Shown: piece by piece, positions 7,681 through 16,339 of the stretch
Numbering within the stretch: the stretch's first letter is position 1
How the letters are laid out: each line of letters begins with the position of its first letter
DNA from: Bradyrhizobium sp. AT1
GTDB taxonomy: Bacteria; Pseudomonadota; Alphaproteobacteria; Rhizobiales; Xanthobacteraceae
Assembly (NCBI RefSeq): GCF_001590795.1
Contig: NZ_JXDL01000001.1
Span: forward strand, 7,236,868-7,300,867
Direction of reading: 5' to 3'
Length of the DNA stretch: 64,000 nt
Notes under the pieces: model-generated
What the model saw: only the letters and a program-made list of their open reading frames with translations
Databases searched by the model: none
Told to the model about the DNA's origin: nothing
Position numbers and translations under genes: made by a program

Positions 7681-9372
7681 ATGGCCAACGCCGCCAAGGT
7701 TCAAGTGACGGGCTCCCATGACGGCAACGCCGCGACGGCCCATGTCGATAAGTTTGCGCAGCAGCATCTGCCGCCGCGCGAGCTGTGGCCCGAATTCATC
7801 TTCACGCGGCCGGAGCTGAACTATCCACCCCGATTGAATTGCGTGAGCTACTTCCTCGACCGCTGGGTCGAGCAGGGCCATGGCGATGCGCCCTGCGTCA
7901 TCAGCCCCTCCGTCAGCTATACCTACCGCGAGCTGCAAGCTCTGGTGAACCGCATCGCCAATGTGCTCGTCGGCAAGCTTGGTCTCGTCGCCGGCGGCCG
8001 TGTGCTGCTGCGCTCCGCCAACAATCCGATGATGGTTGCGACCTATCTCGCAGTGATCAAGGCCGGCGGCATCGTGGTGGCCACCATGCCGCTGCTCCGC
8101 GCCAAGGAGCTGTCGTACCCGATCCAGAAAGCGGAGATCGCGCTCGCACTGTGCGACGGCAAGCTTGCCGAGGAGATGGAGAGAGCGAAAGCTGCGGCGC
8201 CTAAGCTGAAGCGGGTTGTCTATTGGGGCAACGGCGCGGCGGACTCGCTCGAAGCGCTCATTGCCGATGCGAGCGCGGAGTTCAGGGCCGTCGATACCGC
8301 CTCTGATGACGTCTGCCTGATCGCCTTCACGTCCGGCACGACAGGCGATCCCAAGGGCACCATGCATTTCCATCGCGACATGCTCGCGGTCTGCGACGGC
8401 TATGCGCGCAACATCCTGCGGGCCGAGCAGAAAGACCGCTTCGTCGGTTCGGCGCCGCTCGCCTTCACTTTCGGCTTCGGCGGCGTGCTGTTTCCGATGC
8501 ATATCGGCGCCTCCTTTGTCGTGCTGGAGAAGACGACGCCGGACGACATTTTGACGGCGATCGAGCAATACAAGACCACCGTCTGTTTCACCGCGCCCAC
8601 GGCGTATCGCGCCATGAGCGGCAAGCTCGCCGGCCGCGACATCTCTTCGCTGCGCAAATGCGTCTCCGCCGGCGAGACGCTACCCAAGCCGACCTTCGAC
8701 GCCTGGCTCAAGGCCACCGGCATCAAGCTGATGGATGGCATCGGCTCGACCGAGCTGCTGCACATCTTCATCAGCGCGACGGAAGACGAAATTCGTCCGG
8801 GTGCGACGGGCAAGCCCGTGCCGGGTTATGAGGCCAAGATCGTCGATGACGACGGCCGTGATGTGCCGCCCGGCACGATGGGCAAGCTTGCGGTACGCGG
8901 GCCGACCGGCTGCCGCTACCTCGCCGACGAGCGCCAGCGCAAATACGTCCAGAATGGCTGGAATATCACCGGCGATACCTATCTGATGGATAGCGACGGC
9001 TATTTCTGGTACCAGTCGCGCTCCGACGACATGATCGTGTCGGCCGGCTACAATATCGCTGGCACCGACGTCGAGGCGGCGCTGCTCACGCATCCGGCGG
9101 TCGCCGAGTGCGGCGTGGTCGGCGCCCCGGACGAGGCGCGCGGCATGATCGTGAAGGCCTATGTCGTCGCGGCGCCCGGCGTGACACCGGATGCAAAGCT
9201 CGTGGCCGAGTTGCAGGAGCATGTCAAACGCGAGATCGCGCCGTATAAATATCCGCGCGCCATCCAGTTCGTGACGCAACTGCCGAAGACCGAGACGGGA
9301 AAATTGAAGCGCTTTGCCCTGCGGCAACTGGCGCAGGCCGCGGTGACGTCCTCGGGCGTCGCGGCGGAATAA
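7681..9372 (+). CDS. Aryl-CoA ligase, probably 2-aminobenzoate-CoA ligase
   Basis: This 563-residue member of the ANL adenylating family has the P-loop-like A3 motif TSGTTGDPKG at residues 217-226, the GSTELLHIF motif and the hinge YFWYQSRSDDMIVSAGYNI. The C-terminal catalytic lysine lies in TETGK (K541). It activates a carboxylate with ATP and CoA. The benzoate-CoA/2-aminobenzoate-CoA ligase assignment rests on overall resemblance and on the neighbouring two-domain monooxygenase/reductase, whose substrate is an aryl-CoA. A clear AAGGAG ribosome site precedes the ATG. The operator at 7615 suggests MarR control. The exact aromatic acid is not determined. Confidence 0.88.
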   Translation: MANAAKVQVTGSHDGNAATAHVDKFAQQHLPPRELWPEFIFTRPELNYPPRLNCVSYFLDRWVEQGHGDAPCVISPSVSYTYRELQALVNRIANVLVGKLGLVAGGRVLLRSANNPMMVATYLAVIKAGGIVVATMPLLRAKELSYPIQKAEIALALCDGKLAEEMERAKAAAPKLKRVVYWGNGAADSLEALIADASAEFRAVDTASDDVCLIAFTSGTTGDPKGTMHFHRDMLAVCDGYARNILRAEQKDRFVGSAPLAFTFGFGGVLFPMHIGASFVVLEKTTPDDILTAIEQYKTTVCFTAPTAYRAMSGKLAGRDISSLRKCVSAGETLPKPTFDAWLKATGIKLMDGIGSTELLHIFISATEDEIRPGATGKPVPGYEAKIVDDDGRDVPPGTMGKLAVRGPTGCRYLADERQRKYVQNGWNITGDTYLMDSDGYFWYQSRSDDMIVSAGYNIAGTDVEAALLTHPAVAECGVVGAPDEARGMIVKAYVVAAPGVTPDAKLVAELQEHVKREIAPYKYPRAIQFVTQLPKTETGKLKRFALRQLAQAAVTSSGVAAE

Positions 9373-9385
9373 GAAGGATGGAGAA

Positions 9386-9850
9386 TTGTCCGTGACGACG
9401 CCGAAAGGCCCGCAGCTCGCGGTGCTGCCGACCGCAGCCGAGGATGACACCCGCTCACAGGTGCAGGTGCTTCAGCCGTCGGGCTGGCCGACGCCGAAGG
9501 GGTATGCCAACGGCATGGCTGCCGAAGGGCGCATCGTCGTAACGGGTGGTGTGATCGGCTGGGATGCCGAGGAGCGTCTCGCCGATGGATTCGTCGCGCA
9601 GGTGCAGCAGACCCTGAGCAACATCGCCGCAATCCTCACAGAGGCCGGCGCGCGGCCCGAGCACCTCGTGCGGCTGACCTGGTACGTCGTCGACATGGAC
9701 GAGTACCTGTCCAACCTGAAGGAGCTCGGCAAGATCTACCGAGCGATTTTCGGGGCGCATTACCCTGCGATGGCATTGGTCCAGGTGGTGCGCCTCGTCG
9801 AGAAGGCGGCGCGCGTCGAGATCGAGGCCACCGCCGTCATTCCGCGCTGA
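9386..9850 (+). CDS. RidA family protein (enamine/imine deaminase-like)
   Basis: This is a YjgF/YER057c/UK114 family protein with the trimer-forming fold. It shows GRIVVTGGVIGWDA at the N-terminal strand, the central TLSNIAAILTEAGARPEHLVRLTWYV and the terminal VEIEATAVI. Canonical RidA deaminates reactive enamines; the usual active-site Arg is not clearly placed here, so it may belong to a Rid subgroup. It starts 14 bp after the ligase stop and is surely co-transcribed. The start could be TTG 9386 or GTG 9392, both with usable upstream AGGA/GGAGA sequences. The predicted ring-reduction product of 2-aminobenzoyl-CoA is an enamine, which suggests a pathway-specific deaminase role (inference). 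Confidence 0.85.
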   Translation: MSVTTPKGPQLAVLPTAAEDDTRSQVQVLQPSGWPTPKGYANGMAAEGRIVVTGGVIGWDAEERLADGFVAQVQQTLSNIAAILTEAGARPEHLVRLTWYVVDMDEYLSNLKELGKIYRAIFGAHYPAMALVQVVRLVEKAARVEIEATAVIPR

Positions 9851-9856
9851 CGGGCG

Positions 9857-10585
9857 TCAGCTTGCCTTGGAGAGCTCGTCGTCTTCGGGCGAGTTCAGGT
9901 AGATGCCCGACATGGTGTCGACCCAGCACAAATGGTCGTGCACCTTCTTCACGCCCTCCACGTTCTCGGCTGCGACGATCGCGGCCTGCCGCGTGCGCTC
10001 CTCGGTGATGACGCCGCTGAGGTGGACGATGCCGTCGCGGACGATGACGTTCAGCCCGAACGGACACCAGTCGTTCTTCTCCATGTTGTCGATGATGCGG
10101 CTGCGAATGTGGTCGTCGTCCGCCGTTGGATCCTGCACGTCGCGGGCGAGCCCTGCCACTGCCTGCAGCAGGTTGGCGCGCGAAACGATCCCGACGACCT
10201 TGTCGCCACGCACGACCGGCAGCCGCTTCACGTTGTTGCGCTCCATGAGGTCGACGATCTCGGCGAGCGCCGTATCTTCCGTGATGGTGACGGGCGTGTC
10301 GGTCATCACCTCCGAAACCTTGCGGCCGTGCTCGTGGACGAAGTCGCTGGCGGATTTGCCCGGACCGAGGATGAACCGCAGCCAGCGACCGCGCTTGCGT
10401 CCGGTGCCGATTTCGCTGCGGCGGATGAAATCCCCTTCGGAGACGACACCGACGAGCTTGCCGGTTTGGTCGACCACCGTGAGGCCGCTGACATGCCGCT
10501 TCAGCATGATGTTCGCCGCCTCGACGATGCTGGTGTCGGGGGTGACCGAGATGACCGACCGGGTCATGATCTGGTGGGCGCGCAT
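9857..10585 (-). CDS. CBS-CBS-BON domain protein
   Basis: In this 242-residue protein, two CBS motifs (residues about 8-60 and 95-150, each with a VSGLTVVD or VKRLPVV core) form a Bateman module that normally binds adenosine nucleotides. A C-terminal BON domain (about 155-220, LNVIVRDGIVHLSGVI) follows. There is no signal peptide, so it is presumably cytoplasmic. Such CBS proteins are common in oxygen-limitation and stress regulons. An FNR-type box at 10651-10664 lies about 72 bp before its start. It converges on ridA (6 bp between the stops). Confidence 0.88.
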   Translation of the reverse strand: MRAHQIMTRSVISVTPDTSIVEAANIMLKRHVSGLTVVDQTGKLVGVVSEGDFIRRSEIGTGRKRGRWLRFILGPGKSASDFVHEHGRKVSEVMTDTPVTITEDTALAEIVDLMERNNVKRLPVVRGDKVVGIVSRANLLQAVAGLARDVQDPTADDDHIRSRIIDNMEKNDWCPFGLNVIVRDGIVHLSGVITEERTRQAAIVAAENVEGVKKVHDHLCWVDTMSGIYLNSPEDDELSKAS

Positions 10586-10650
10586 GGGTAACTCCGCTGG
10601 CTTTGTCGAATTTCAATGCGCGAAAACTAGCCCGGCCGCCGAGCGACGGC

Positions 10651-10664
10651 TTGACTCAGGTCAA
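10651..10664. promoter_or_regulatory. FNR/FixK-type box for the CBS-BON gene
   Basis: TTGACTCAGGTCAA is a perfect TTGAC-N4-GTCAA palindrome. Its centre is about 72 bp from the CBS-BON start. Activation at -41.5 would put transcription start near 10616 and leave a leader of about 31 nt. Confidence 0.7.
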
Positions 10665-10714
10665 TCGGGCGAAGCCGTCCACTCCAATGAAGCAATTGTG
10701 ATCCTGGCCCGGAT

Positions 10715-10728
10715 TTGATGCAGCTCAA
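10715..10728. promoter_or_regulatory. FNR/FixK-type box for phaC
   Basis: TTGATGCAGCTCAA matches the TTGAT half-site fully and the second half-site in 4 of 5 positions. Its centre is about 74 bp before the phaC ATG, the same geometry as the other boxes in this island. Confidence 0.6.
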
Positions 10729-10795
10729 CGCTTATGCACGGCCGCGCCATATCCTGGCGCCCACGTCAAACAGAAGCCCTCGGGAACATTGAGCC

Positions 10796-12640
10796 ATGAG
10801 CGTCGTGCAGATATTTCCACGAGCCGAGGAGCCGGCGGTGCAGGCTCTCCCCGTCGATCCCACAGCAGCCTCGCTGGCGGGCTTCGAAAAGCGTCCGGAG
10901 ACGCCAGCTGCGGCCGCCCCGTTGCCTGCATCGGAGCCATATCCGCTCGACCGCGCGTTCCACGCGACGCTGGCGCGGTTCACGGGTGGCATTTCGCCGC
11001 TGGCCTTGTCGCTCGCCTGGCTCGACTGGGGGACGCATCTCGCTGCCGCGCCGCAGCGCCAGATGGAGCTTTCCCGCAACATCCTGCGCGACACCGGCCG
11101 GTTGGCCGAAGCGGCCGCGCACGCGGCGTCACCGGAGCAGAAGCCGTGGTCCGTGATCCAGCCGCAGGGGCGGGATCGCCGTTTCAGCGGACCGCAATGG
11201 GAAACCGCGCCGTTCAATCTGCTGGCGCAGGGGTTCTTGCTCTCCGAGCGCTGGTGGCACGATGCCGCGACCGGCGTGCGCGGCGTGTCGCACGCCAATG
11301 AAGCCATCGTCGAGTTCTCGATGCGCCAGATGCTGGACATGCTGGCGCCGTCGAATTTCGCGGCGACCAATCCGAAGGTGCTGGAGAAGGCGTTCCAGAG
11401 CGGCGGAGAAAACTTCGTCTTCGGCTGGCAGAATTGGTGCAGCGACCTGACGCGCCTGCTCTCCAACTCGAAGCCTGCGGGCGGCGAGCAGTTCGTGGTC
11501 GGCAAGACGGTGGCAGCTTCGCCCGGCAAGGTCGTCTATCGCAACGAGTTGATCGAGCTGATTCAGTATTCTCCGACCACCGCGCAGGTGCGACCCGAAC
11601 CGATCCTGATCGTGCCGGCCTGGATCATGAAGTACTACATCCTGGATCTCTCGCCGCACAACTCGCTGGTCAAATATCTGACAGGTCAGGGCTTCACCGT
11701 GTTCGCGATCTCCTGGCGCAATCCGGATGCGAGGGACCGCGATCTCGCTTTCGACGATTATCGGAGGCTGGGCGTCATGGCGGCGCTGGATATGATCGGA
11801 CTGGTCATGCCGGGTCGGAAGACCCATGCGCTCGGCTATTGTCTGGGCGGAACGTTGCTGTCGATCGCTGCCGCCGCGATGGAGCGCGACGGTGACGACC
11901 GTTTCGGCACCGTCACACTTCTTGCGGCGCAGACCGATTTCACGGAGGCCGGAGAGCTGACGCTCTTCATCAACGAGAGTCAGGTCGCCTTTCTCGAAGA
12001 CATGATGTGGCAGCGGGGCTATCTCGACACGACGCAGATGGCCGGCGCCTTCCAGCTGCTGCGCTCCAACGAATTGATCTGGTCGCGGTTGTCACACGAC
12101 TATCTGATGGGCGAGGGCGCGCCGCTGAACGATCTGATGGCCTGGAACGCGGACGCAACGCGGCTGCCCTATCGCATGCATTCGGAATATCTGCGAAAGC
12201 TGTTCCTCGATAACGATCTCGCCGAGGGGCGCTATCACGTCGGCGGCAGGAGCGTTTCGTTGTCCGATATTCACGCGCCGATGTTCGTGGTCGGCACGCT
12301 CGCCGATCACGTCGCGCCGTGGCGATCCGTCTATAAGATCCACTACCAGGTCGACGCTGACGTGACGTTCCTGTTGACCAGCGGCGGCCACAATGCCGGC
12401 GTCGTCGCGCCCCCGGAGGAGCCGGGCCACAGCTATCAGGTGCTGACCAAAGCCGAGGACGCGCCTTTCGTTGGTGCAGACGAATGGCTGAAGCTGGCGC
12501 CGCACGTTGAAGGGTCGTGGTGGCCGGAATGGGCCAATTGGCTGGCGGCGCGCTCCGGTGCGCCCTGCGATCCGCCGCACATCGGAATCGGAGAATCTTC
12601 CGGCCTGCCTGATGCGCCAGGGGATTACGTCCACACCTAA
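10796..12640 (+). CDS. phaC: Poly(3-hydroxyalkanoate) synthase, class I
   Basis: This 614-residue class I PHA synthase polymerises 3-hydroxyacyl-CoA on storage granules. The lipase-like box GYCLGG carries the nucleophile C349. The other triad members are D504 in TLADHVAPW and H532 in SGGHNAGVV, all at the expected spacing. An N-terminal PhbC_N region (YPLDRAFHATLARFTGG) and the WRNPDARDRDL segment are also present. An FNR-type box upstream suggests synthesis under oxygen limitation, when excess reductant is stored as polymer. The stop overlaps by 4 bp the end of a convergent CHAD-domain gene. No phasin or phaAB gene is adjacent. Confidence 0.93.
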   Translation: MSVVQIFPRAEEPAVQALPVDPTAASLAGFEKRPETPAAAAPLPASEPYPLDRAFHATLARFTGGISPLALSLAWLDWGTHLAAAPQRQMELSRNILRDTGRLAEAAAHAASPEQKPWSVIQPQGRDRRFSGPQWETAPFNLLAQGFLLSERWWHDAATGVRGVSHANEAIVEFSMRQMLDMLAPSNFAATNPKVLEKAFQSGGENFVFGWQNWCSDLTRLLSNSKPAGGEQFVVGKTVAASPGKVVYRNELIELIQYSPTTAQVRPEPILIVPAWIMKYYILDLSPHNSLVKYLTGQGFTVFAISWRNPDARDRDLAFDDYRRLGVMAALDMIGLVMPGRKTHALGYCLGGTLLSIAAAAMERDGDDRFGTVTLLAAQTDFTEAGELTLFINESQVAFLEDMMWQRGYLDTTQMAGAFQLLRSNELIWSRLSHDYLMGEGAPLNDLMAWNADATRLPYRMHSEYLRKLFLDNDLAEGRYHVGGRSVSLSDIHAPMFVVGTLADHVAPWRSVYKIHYQVDADVTFLLTSGGHNAGVVAPPEEPGHSYQVLTKAEDAPFVGADEWLKLAPHVEGSWWPEWANWLAARSGAPCDPPHIGIGESSGLPDAPGDYVHT

Positions 12641-13623
12641 GCTTCCGGCTCGGAACTCGGTGTGAGGTCCGCGGAGCGGAAGGGTTTGGTCTTGTCCAGT
12701 TTCCGGTAGGCCGCCGAGGCCGTCCGCAACAGCTTCTTTTCCCGCTTGCGGTTGAGGAAGCGATTGCTCGCATCGAGGCCGGCGCCGTTCAACGACGCTG
12801 CCAGCGCTTGTCCTCGAGCATCGTCGTTCAATTGTCCGAGCGACCGTTGCGCCTTGCGCAATTTCTTCAGGATGGACTTCTGTTTCGTCAGTGAGTCCCC
12901 GGCAAACAGGTCCTGGAGCGACTCGATGGAATAGGTCATCCGCTTGTTGAGAAGCCGCAGCTTGTGGCGTTTCTCGACGTCGAGCTTGCGCAGTTTTCGT
13001 GCTTTCTTGAGCAGCTTGGTCTCCCACGCCGTCAGCCGCACCGTCGCGTGATCGACGAGCGTGCAGCGGCGCAATCGAATGGCTTCCTTGCTACGCCGGG
13101 TCGACCAGGGACCGCTCTCGATCCAGCTCGAGGTCTGCTCGACAAGGCGGCGATACCGCGCGGATTGCAGTGCGCGCGCCAGCAGGCGGTGGCTTTCGGC
13201 GCGCTTTTCATCCCAATGCTGGAGCTCGGCAACGACGGCGAGCTCGTCGCCTGTCTCGGCGACGACCCGCTCGATCGCCACGTCGAGGTCCCGCACCATG
13301 CCGAGCTGGCTGTTGAGCCATTTCAGCTCGGCCCAGACATTCGGACGCAGCGTGTCGTCGACCATCGGCGAGAAGAAGCGGATGGCGGTGCGCAGATGCG
13401 TCAATGCGATTCGGATCTGGTGCAGCGCGTCTGGGTCGCCGCGGCAAGTCCCGTCGTGCTGGGCGAGGACGGCATCGAGGTGACGGCGCGCAATGAGCCG
13501 GAACGCGGTGTCGCAGGCCATGCCGGGGCTGAGGCGGACGGGCAGAGCATTGCGCCGCGTGGCCGGCTTGACGCGAGCGGCCGTCGAGGACGTGCTAGGT
13601 CGTGCCATCTTTGCCCGCGCCAA
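12637..13623 (-). CDS. CHAD domain protein
   Basis: This 328-residue basic, helical protein is made almost entirely of a CHAD domain, with the hallmark ALHQIRIALTHLRTAIRFF at about residue 67 and many Lys/Arg residues on helices. CHAD domains bind inorganic polyphosphate, and some associate with PHA granules. Its placement tail-to-tail with phaC (4 bp overlap) fits a granule or polyphosphate role. It is the last gene of an operon with the upstream kinase (10 bp gap) and alcohol dehydrogenase. No CYTH domain is fused to it. Confidence 0.87.
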   Translation of the reverse strand: MARAKMARPSTSSTAARVKPATRRNALPVRLSPGMACDTAFRLIARRHLDAVLAQHDGTCRGDPDALHQIRIALTHLRTAIRFFSPMVDDTLRPNVWAELKWLNSQLGMVRDLDVAIERVVAETGDELAVVAELQHWDEKRAESHRLLARALQSARYRRLVEQTSSWIESGPWSTRRSKEAIRLRRCTLVDHATVRLTAWETKLLKKARKLRKLDVEKRHKLRLLNKRMTYSIESLQDLFAGDSLTKQKSILKKLRKAQRSLGQLNDDARGQALAASLNGAGLDASNRFLNRKREKKLLRTASAAYRKLDKTKPFRSADLTPSSEPEA

Positions 13624-13633
13624 TCAGGTTGCC

Positions 13634-15169
13634 CTATTCGCTTTCAGCGATCGCGTCCCGGCAGCGTTGGAGCGTCTGCTCCTGTGTCCCGGATGCATCG
13701 ATGGTCGCCCAACCGACGTGGCCGATATTATAGTGCTCTTGCAGCGCGGCAACCTCTTGCGTGGCGTCGGAGGCGTCTCCCCGTCGGCTTCGGATCCGCA
13801 TCTGCCGGGTCGCAAGGTCGGCAACGAGGAACAGGCCGTTCAGCGGCACGTTGCTCTCGCGCGCCAGTGCTGCGATCGCGTCCCGTTCGTCCTCCCGGGC
13901 GAATACGCCGTCGATGATCGCCGAATGGCCCTGCGCCAGCACCCGCCGGGCAAGCTGGGCCAGCGTGTCGTAGACGCGGGCCGCGTGTTCTGGCGTGTAG
14001 GCCGACGGCGGCAAGCGGTGGGTGTCCTCCACGCCGAACATCTGCTTGCGGACGAGGTCGCTGCGCAGCAACACGGCTCCCGGCAGCGGTGCGATGACCG
14101 GCGCAAGCCCTTGCGCCAAAACCGTCTTGCCGGTGCCCGACAATCCGCCCACCGCAATCAGGCGCGGCGCAGGAGGGTGGATCAGCGCCCTGGCAAGGTC
14201 AAAATAACGCCGCGCCTGGTCCAGGATGCCGGCGTCATCGGAATGCGGCGGCTTCAGCCGCGCCAGCGCAACCTGGGCACGGATCGCTGCCCGGATGGAC
14301 ATCAACAGCGGCAGCGCCGAGAGCGCGTCGAAATTGTCGGCCGGCGTTGCGGCGAGATAGCGATTCAGGACCAGGTTGGCCGCGACCGGTTGGTCATGAT
14401 GCAGCAAGTCCATCAGCGTGAATGCGAGATCGTACAGCACATCGACGGTTGCCATCTGCGCATCGAACTCGATGGCGTCGAACAGGACGGGCCGGTCCTC
14501 GATCACAACGATGTTTGCGAGATGCAGATCGCCGTGGCAACGGCGCACGAAGCCTTTCGCGCCGCGCTCTGCGAGCAGGGGACGAACACGCAGGAATGCT
14601 TCGTGTGAGGCTTTTGCGAGCTCTTCGATGTCTCTCGCGTCGAAATGGCCGCCGGCTCGCAGACCGCCACTGTTGCCGTCGATCAGGGCGGGGACTGAGG
14701 CGACCCATGCCATGCCATCGGCGCGGGGCGCCGCGCCGTGGGAAGCCACGATCGCGTCGGCGGCAGCCGAAGCGAGTCTCGTATCGAGCGGGCCGGCCTT
14801 TGCCAGATGATCCAGCGTCCTGCTTTCGTCGAAGCGCGACATGGCCACCGCATATTCGATCGGCCGGCCGGGACCGTCGACTTGCACCGATCCGTCCGGC
14901 TCTTCCGTGATCGCCACGACGCGATGATAGATTTGCGGCGCCAGCGGCCGGTTGATCCGGATCTCCTCCTCGCAGGCGGCTTTGCGCTTCTCCAGCGTCG
15001 AATAATCGAGGAAGGGAAATCGCACGGCACGCTTGATTTTCAACGCGCGCTTGCCGTCGAGGAACACCGCGGCGCCATGCGTATCGATCCGCGTCACGCC
15101 GGGATGACCGGTCAATGTCCGAAAGATCCGCTCCTGAGTCGTCGTTTCATCTGTCATGGGAACGGGCAT
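13634..15169 (-). CDS. Fusion of aminoglycoside phosphotransferase-like domain and P-loop kinase
   Basis: In this 511-residue protein, the N-terminal part (about 30-300) has the APH-like kinase motifs RRCHGDLHLANIV (catalytic loop) and LFDAIEFD (metal binding). The C-terminal part from about 335 is a P-loop NTPase with GGLSGTGKT (Walker A) and a zeta-toxin/gluconate-kinase-like fold. The same fusion is known in hypoxia regulons, such as Rv2004c of Mycobacterium tuberculosis. The substrate is unknown for the family. It sits between the alcohol dehydrogenase (12 bp gap) and CHAD genes in one probable operon driven from the FNR box at 16228. Confidence 0.85.
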   Translation of the reverse strand: MPVPMTDETTTQERIFRTLTGHPGVTRIDTHGAAVFLDGKRALKIKRAVRFPFLDYSTLEKRKAACEEEIRINRPLAPQIYHRVVAITEEPDGSVQVDGPGRPIEYAVAMSRFDESRTLDHLAKAGPLDTRLASAAADAIVASHGAAPRADGMAWVASVPALIDGNSGGLRAGGHFDARDIEELAKASHEAFLRVRPLLAERGAKGFVRRCHGDLHLANIVVIEDRPVLFDAIEFDAQMATVDVLYDLAFTLMDLLHHDQPVAANLVLNRYLAATPADNFDALSALPLLMSIRAAIRAQVALARLKPPHSDDAGILDQARRYFDLARALIHPPAPRLIAVGGLSGTGKTVLAQGLAPVIAPLPGAVLLRSDLVRKQMFGVEDTHRLPPSAYTPEHAARVYDTLAQLARRVLAQGHSAIIDGVFAREDERDAIAALARESNVPLNGLFLVADLATRQMRIRSRRGDASDATQEVAALQEHYNIGHVGWATIDASGTQEQTLQRCRDAIAESE

Positions 15170-15181
15170 CCGAAAGCACCA

Positions 15182-16165
15182 TCACGGCGTCAGCACGGCT
15201 GCGCCGAGAACCTGACCGGCCCGCAGCATGTTCAGCACCTCGTTGGCCTGATCGAGCGGGAATGCCGTCGTTTCCGCGTGCACGCCAGCTTGTGGAGCGA
15301 TCTTGAGGAAATCGAGGCCATCCTGCCGGGTCAGATTGGCGACCGAGACCAGCTGCCGTTCCTGCCAGAGCAAATCATACGGAAAGCCTGGAATGTCGGT
15401 CATGTGGATGCCGGCGCACACGACGCGGCCGCCCTTGCGGACCGCGCGCAGCGCGGCCGGGACTAGCTCGCCGGCTGGCGCGTAGATGATGGCGGCGTCG
15501 AGCGGCTCGTCGGGCACCTCGTCAGAGGGCCCCGTCCAGACGGCCCCGAGACGACGTGCAAAGTCCTGTGCAGCGGTGTCGCTACGTCGCGTGAACGCAT
15601 ACACGGATCGTCCCTGCCAAATCGCAACCTGCGCAATGATGTGGCCGGCCGCGCCAAAGCCATAGAGGCCGAGCCGGTCGGCGGGACCGGCCAGCACCAG
15701 CGAGCGCCAGCCGATCAGCCCCGCGCACAGCAGTGGAGCAATCTCCACGTCGTTGCCGGCCTCACCGAGGGGAAAGGCGTAGCGCGCGTCGGCGATGGTG
15801 TGGGTCGCGTAGCCGCCGTCGCGCGTGTAGCCCGTGAACAGCGGTGCGTCACACAGGTTTTCCATGCCCTCACGACAGAAGCGGCATCGTCCGCAGGTGA
15901 AACCGAGCCAGGGAATGCCGACGCGATCACCGGGCGCATGCGTCGTGACATTCAGACCCACCAGATCGACCCGACCGACAATCTCGTGGCCAGGCACGAT
16001 TGGGTAGCGAATATCGGGTAGCTCGTCGTCGACGAGATGAAGATCGGTCCGGCATACCCCGCAGGCGCTGATCTTCACTCGGAGCTGACCCTCGCCGGGT
16101 ATCGGGTCGGGCCGCTCCACCATCTGGAGCCGCGTTCGCGGGGCCGGCAACACCATCGCACGCAT
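15182..16165 (-). CDS. Zinc-dependent alcohol dehydrogenase
   Basis: This 327-residue medium-chain dehydrogenase has catalytic zinc ligands in CGVCRTDLH and GHE, and structural zinc cysteines in CGRCRFCREGMENLC. The nucleotide-binding motif is the unusual GFGAAG. It most resembles the AdhA/AdhP-like bacterial group, which interconverts aldehydes and alcohols with NAD(H). The ATG at 16165 (GGAGAAG site) is preferred; an in-frame TTG at 16183 is possible. The first gene of the ADH-kinase-CHAD operon, it has an FNR box about 70 bp upstream, consistent with fermentative redox balancing under low oxygen. Confidence 0.88.
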   Translation of the reverse strand: MRAMVLPAPRTRLQMVERPDPIPGEGQLRVKISACGVCRTDLHLVDDELPDIRYPIVPGHEIVGRVDLVGLNVTTHAPGDRVGIPWLGFTCGRCRFCREGMENLCDAPLFTGYTRDGGYATHTIADARYAFPLGEAGNDVEIAPLLCAGLIGWRSLVLAGPADRLGLYGFGAAGHIIAQVAIWQGRSVYAFTRRSDTAAQDFARRLGAVWTGPSDEVPDEPLDAAIIYAPAGELVPAALRAVRKGGRVVCAGIHMTDIPGFPYDLLWQERQLVSVANLTRQDGLDFLKIAPQAGVHAETTAFPLDQANEVLNMLRAGQVLGAAVLTP

Positions 16166-16227
16166 GAGCTTCTCCGGGGCCAACCGCTCCGACTGAATTA
16201 TCCATAGAATGATTGGACGACCAGTCC

Positions 16228-16241
16228 TTGACGTCGGTCAA
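16228..16241. promoter_or_regulatory. FNR/FixK-type box for the ADH-kinase-CHAD operon
   Basis: TTGACGTCGGTCAA is a perfect palindrome with its centre about 69 bp before the alcohol dehydrogenase ATG. It lies back to back with the box at 16279-16292 that faces the universal stress gene. Confidence 0.72.
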
Positions 16242-16278
16242 CGCCTGTTTCCGGCCGACCGGACCGAGTTCCCTTGGC

Positions 16279-16292
16279 TTGACGAGGATCAA
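16279..16292. promoter_or_regulatory. FNR/FixK-type box for the universal stress gene
   Basis: TTGACGAGGATCAA has both half-sites intact. The centre is about 54 bp before the USP ATG. A -41.5 placement would give a leader of about 13 nt containing the AAGGAG ribosome site. Confidence 0.72.
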
Positions 16293-16339
16293 GCCTCTCG
16301 ACGAAAGCCGGCCTATTGTGGCGGCCAAGGAGAATCCCG

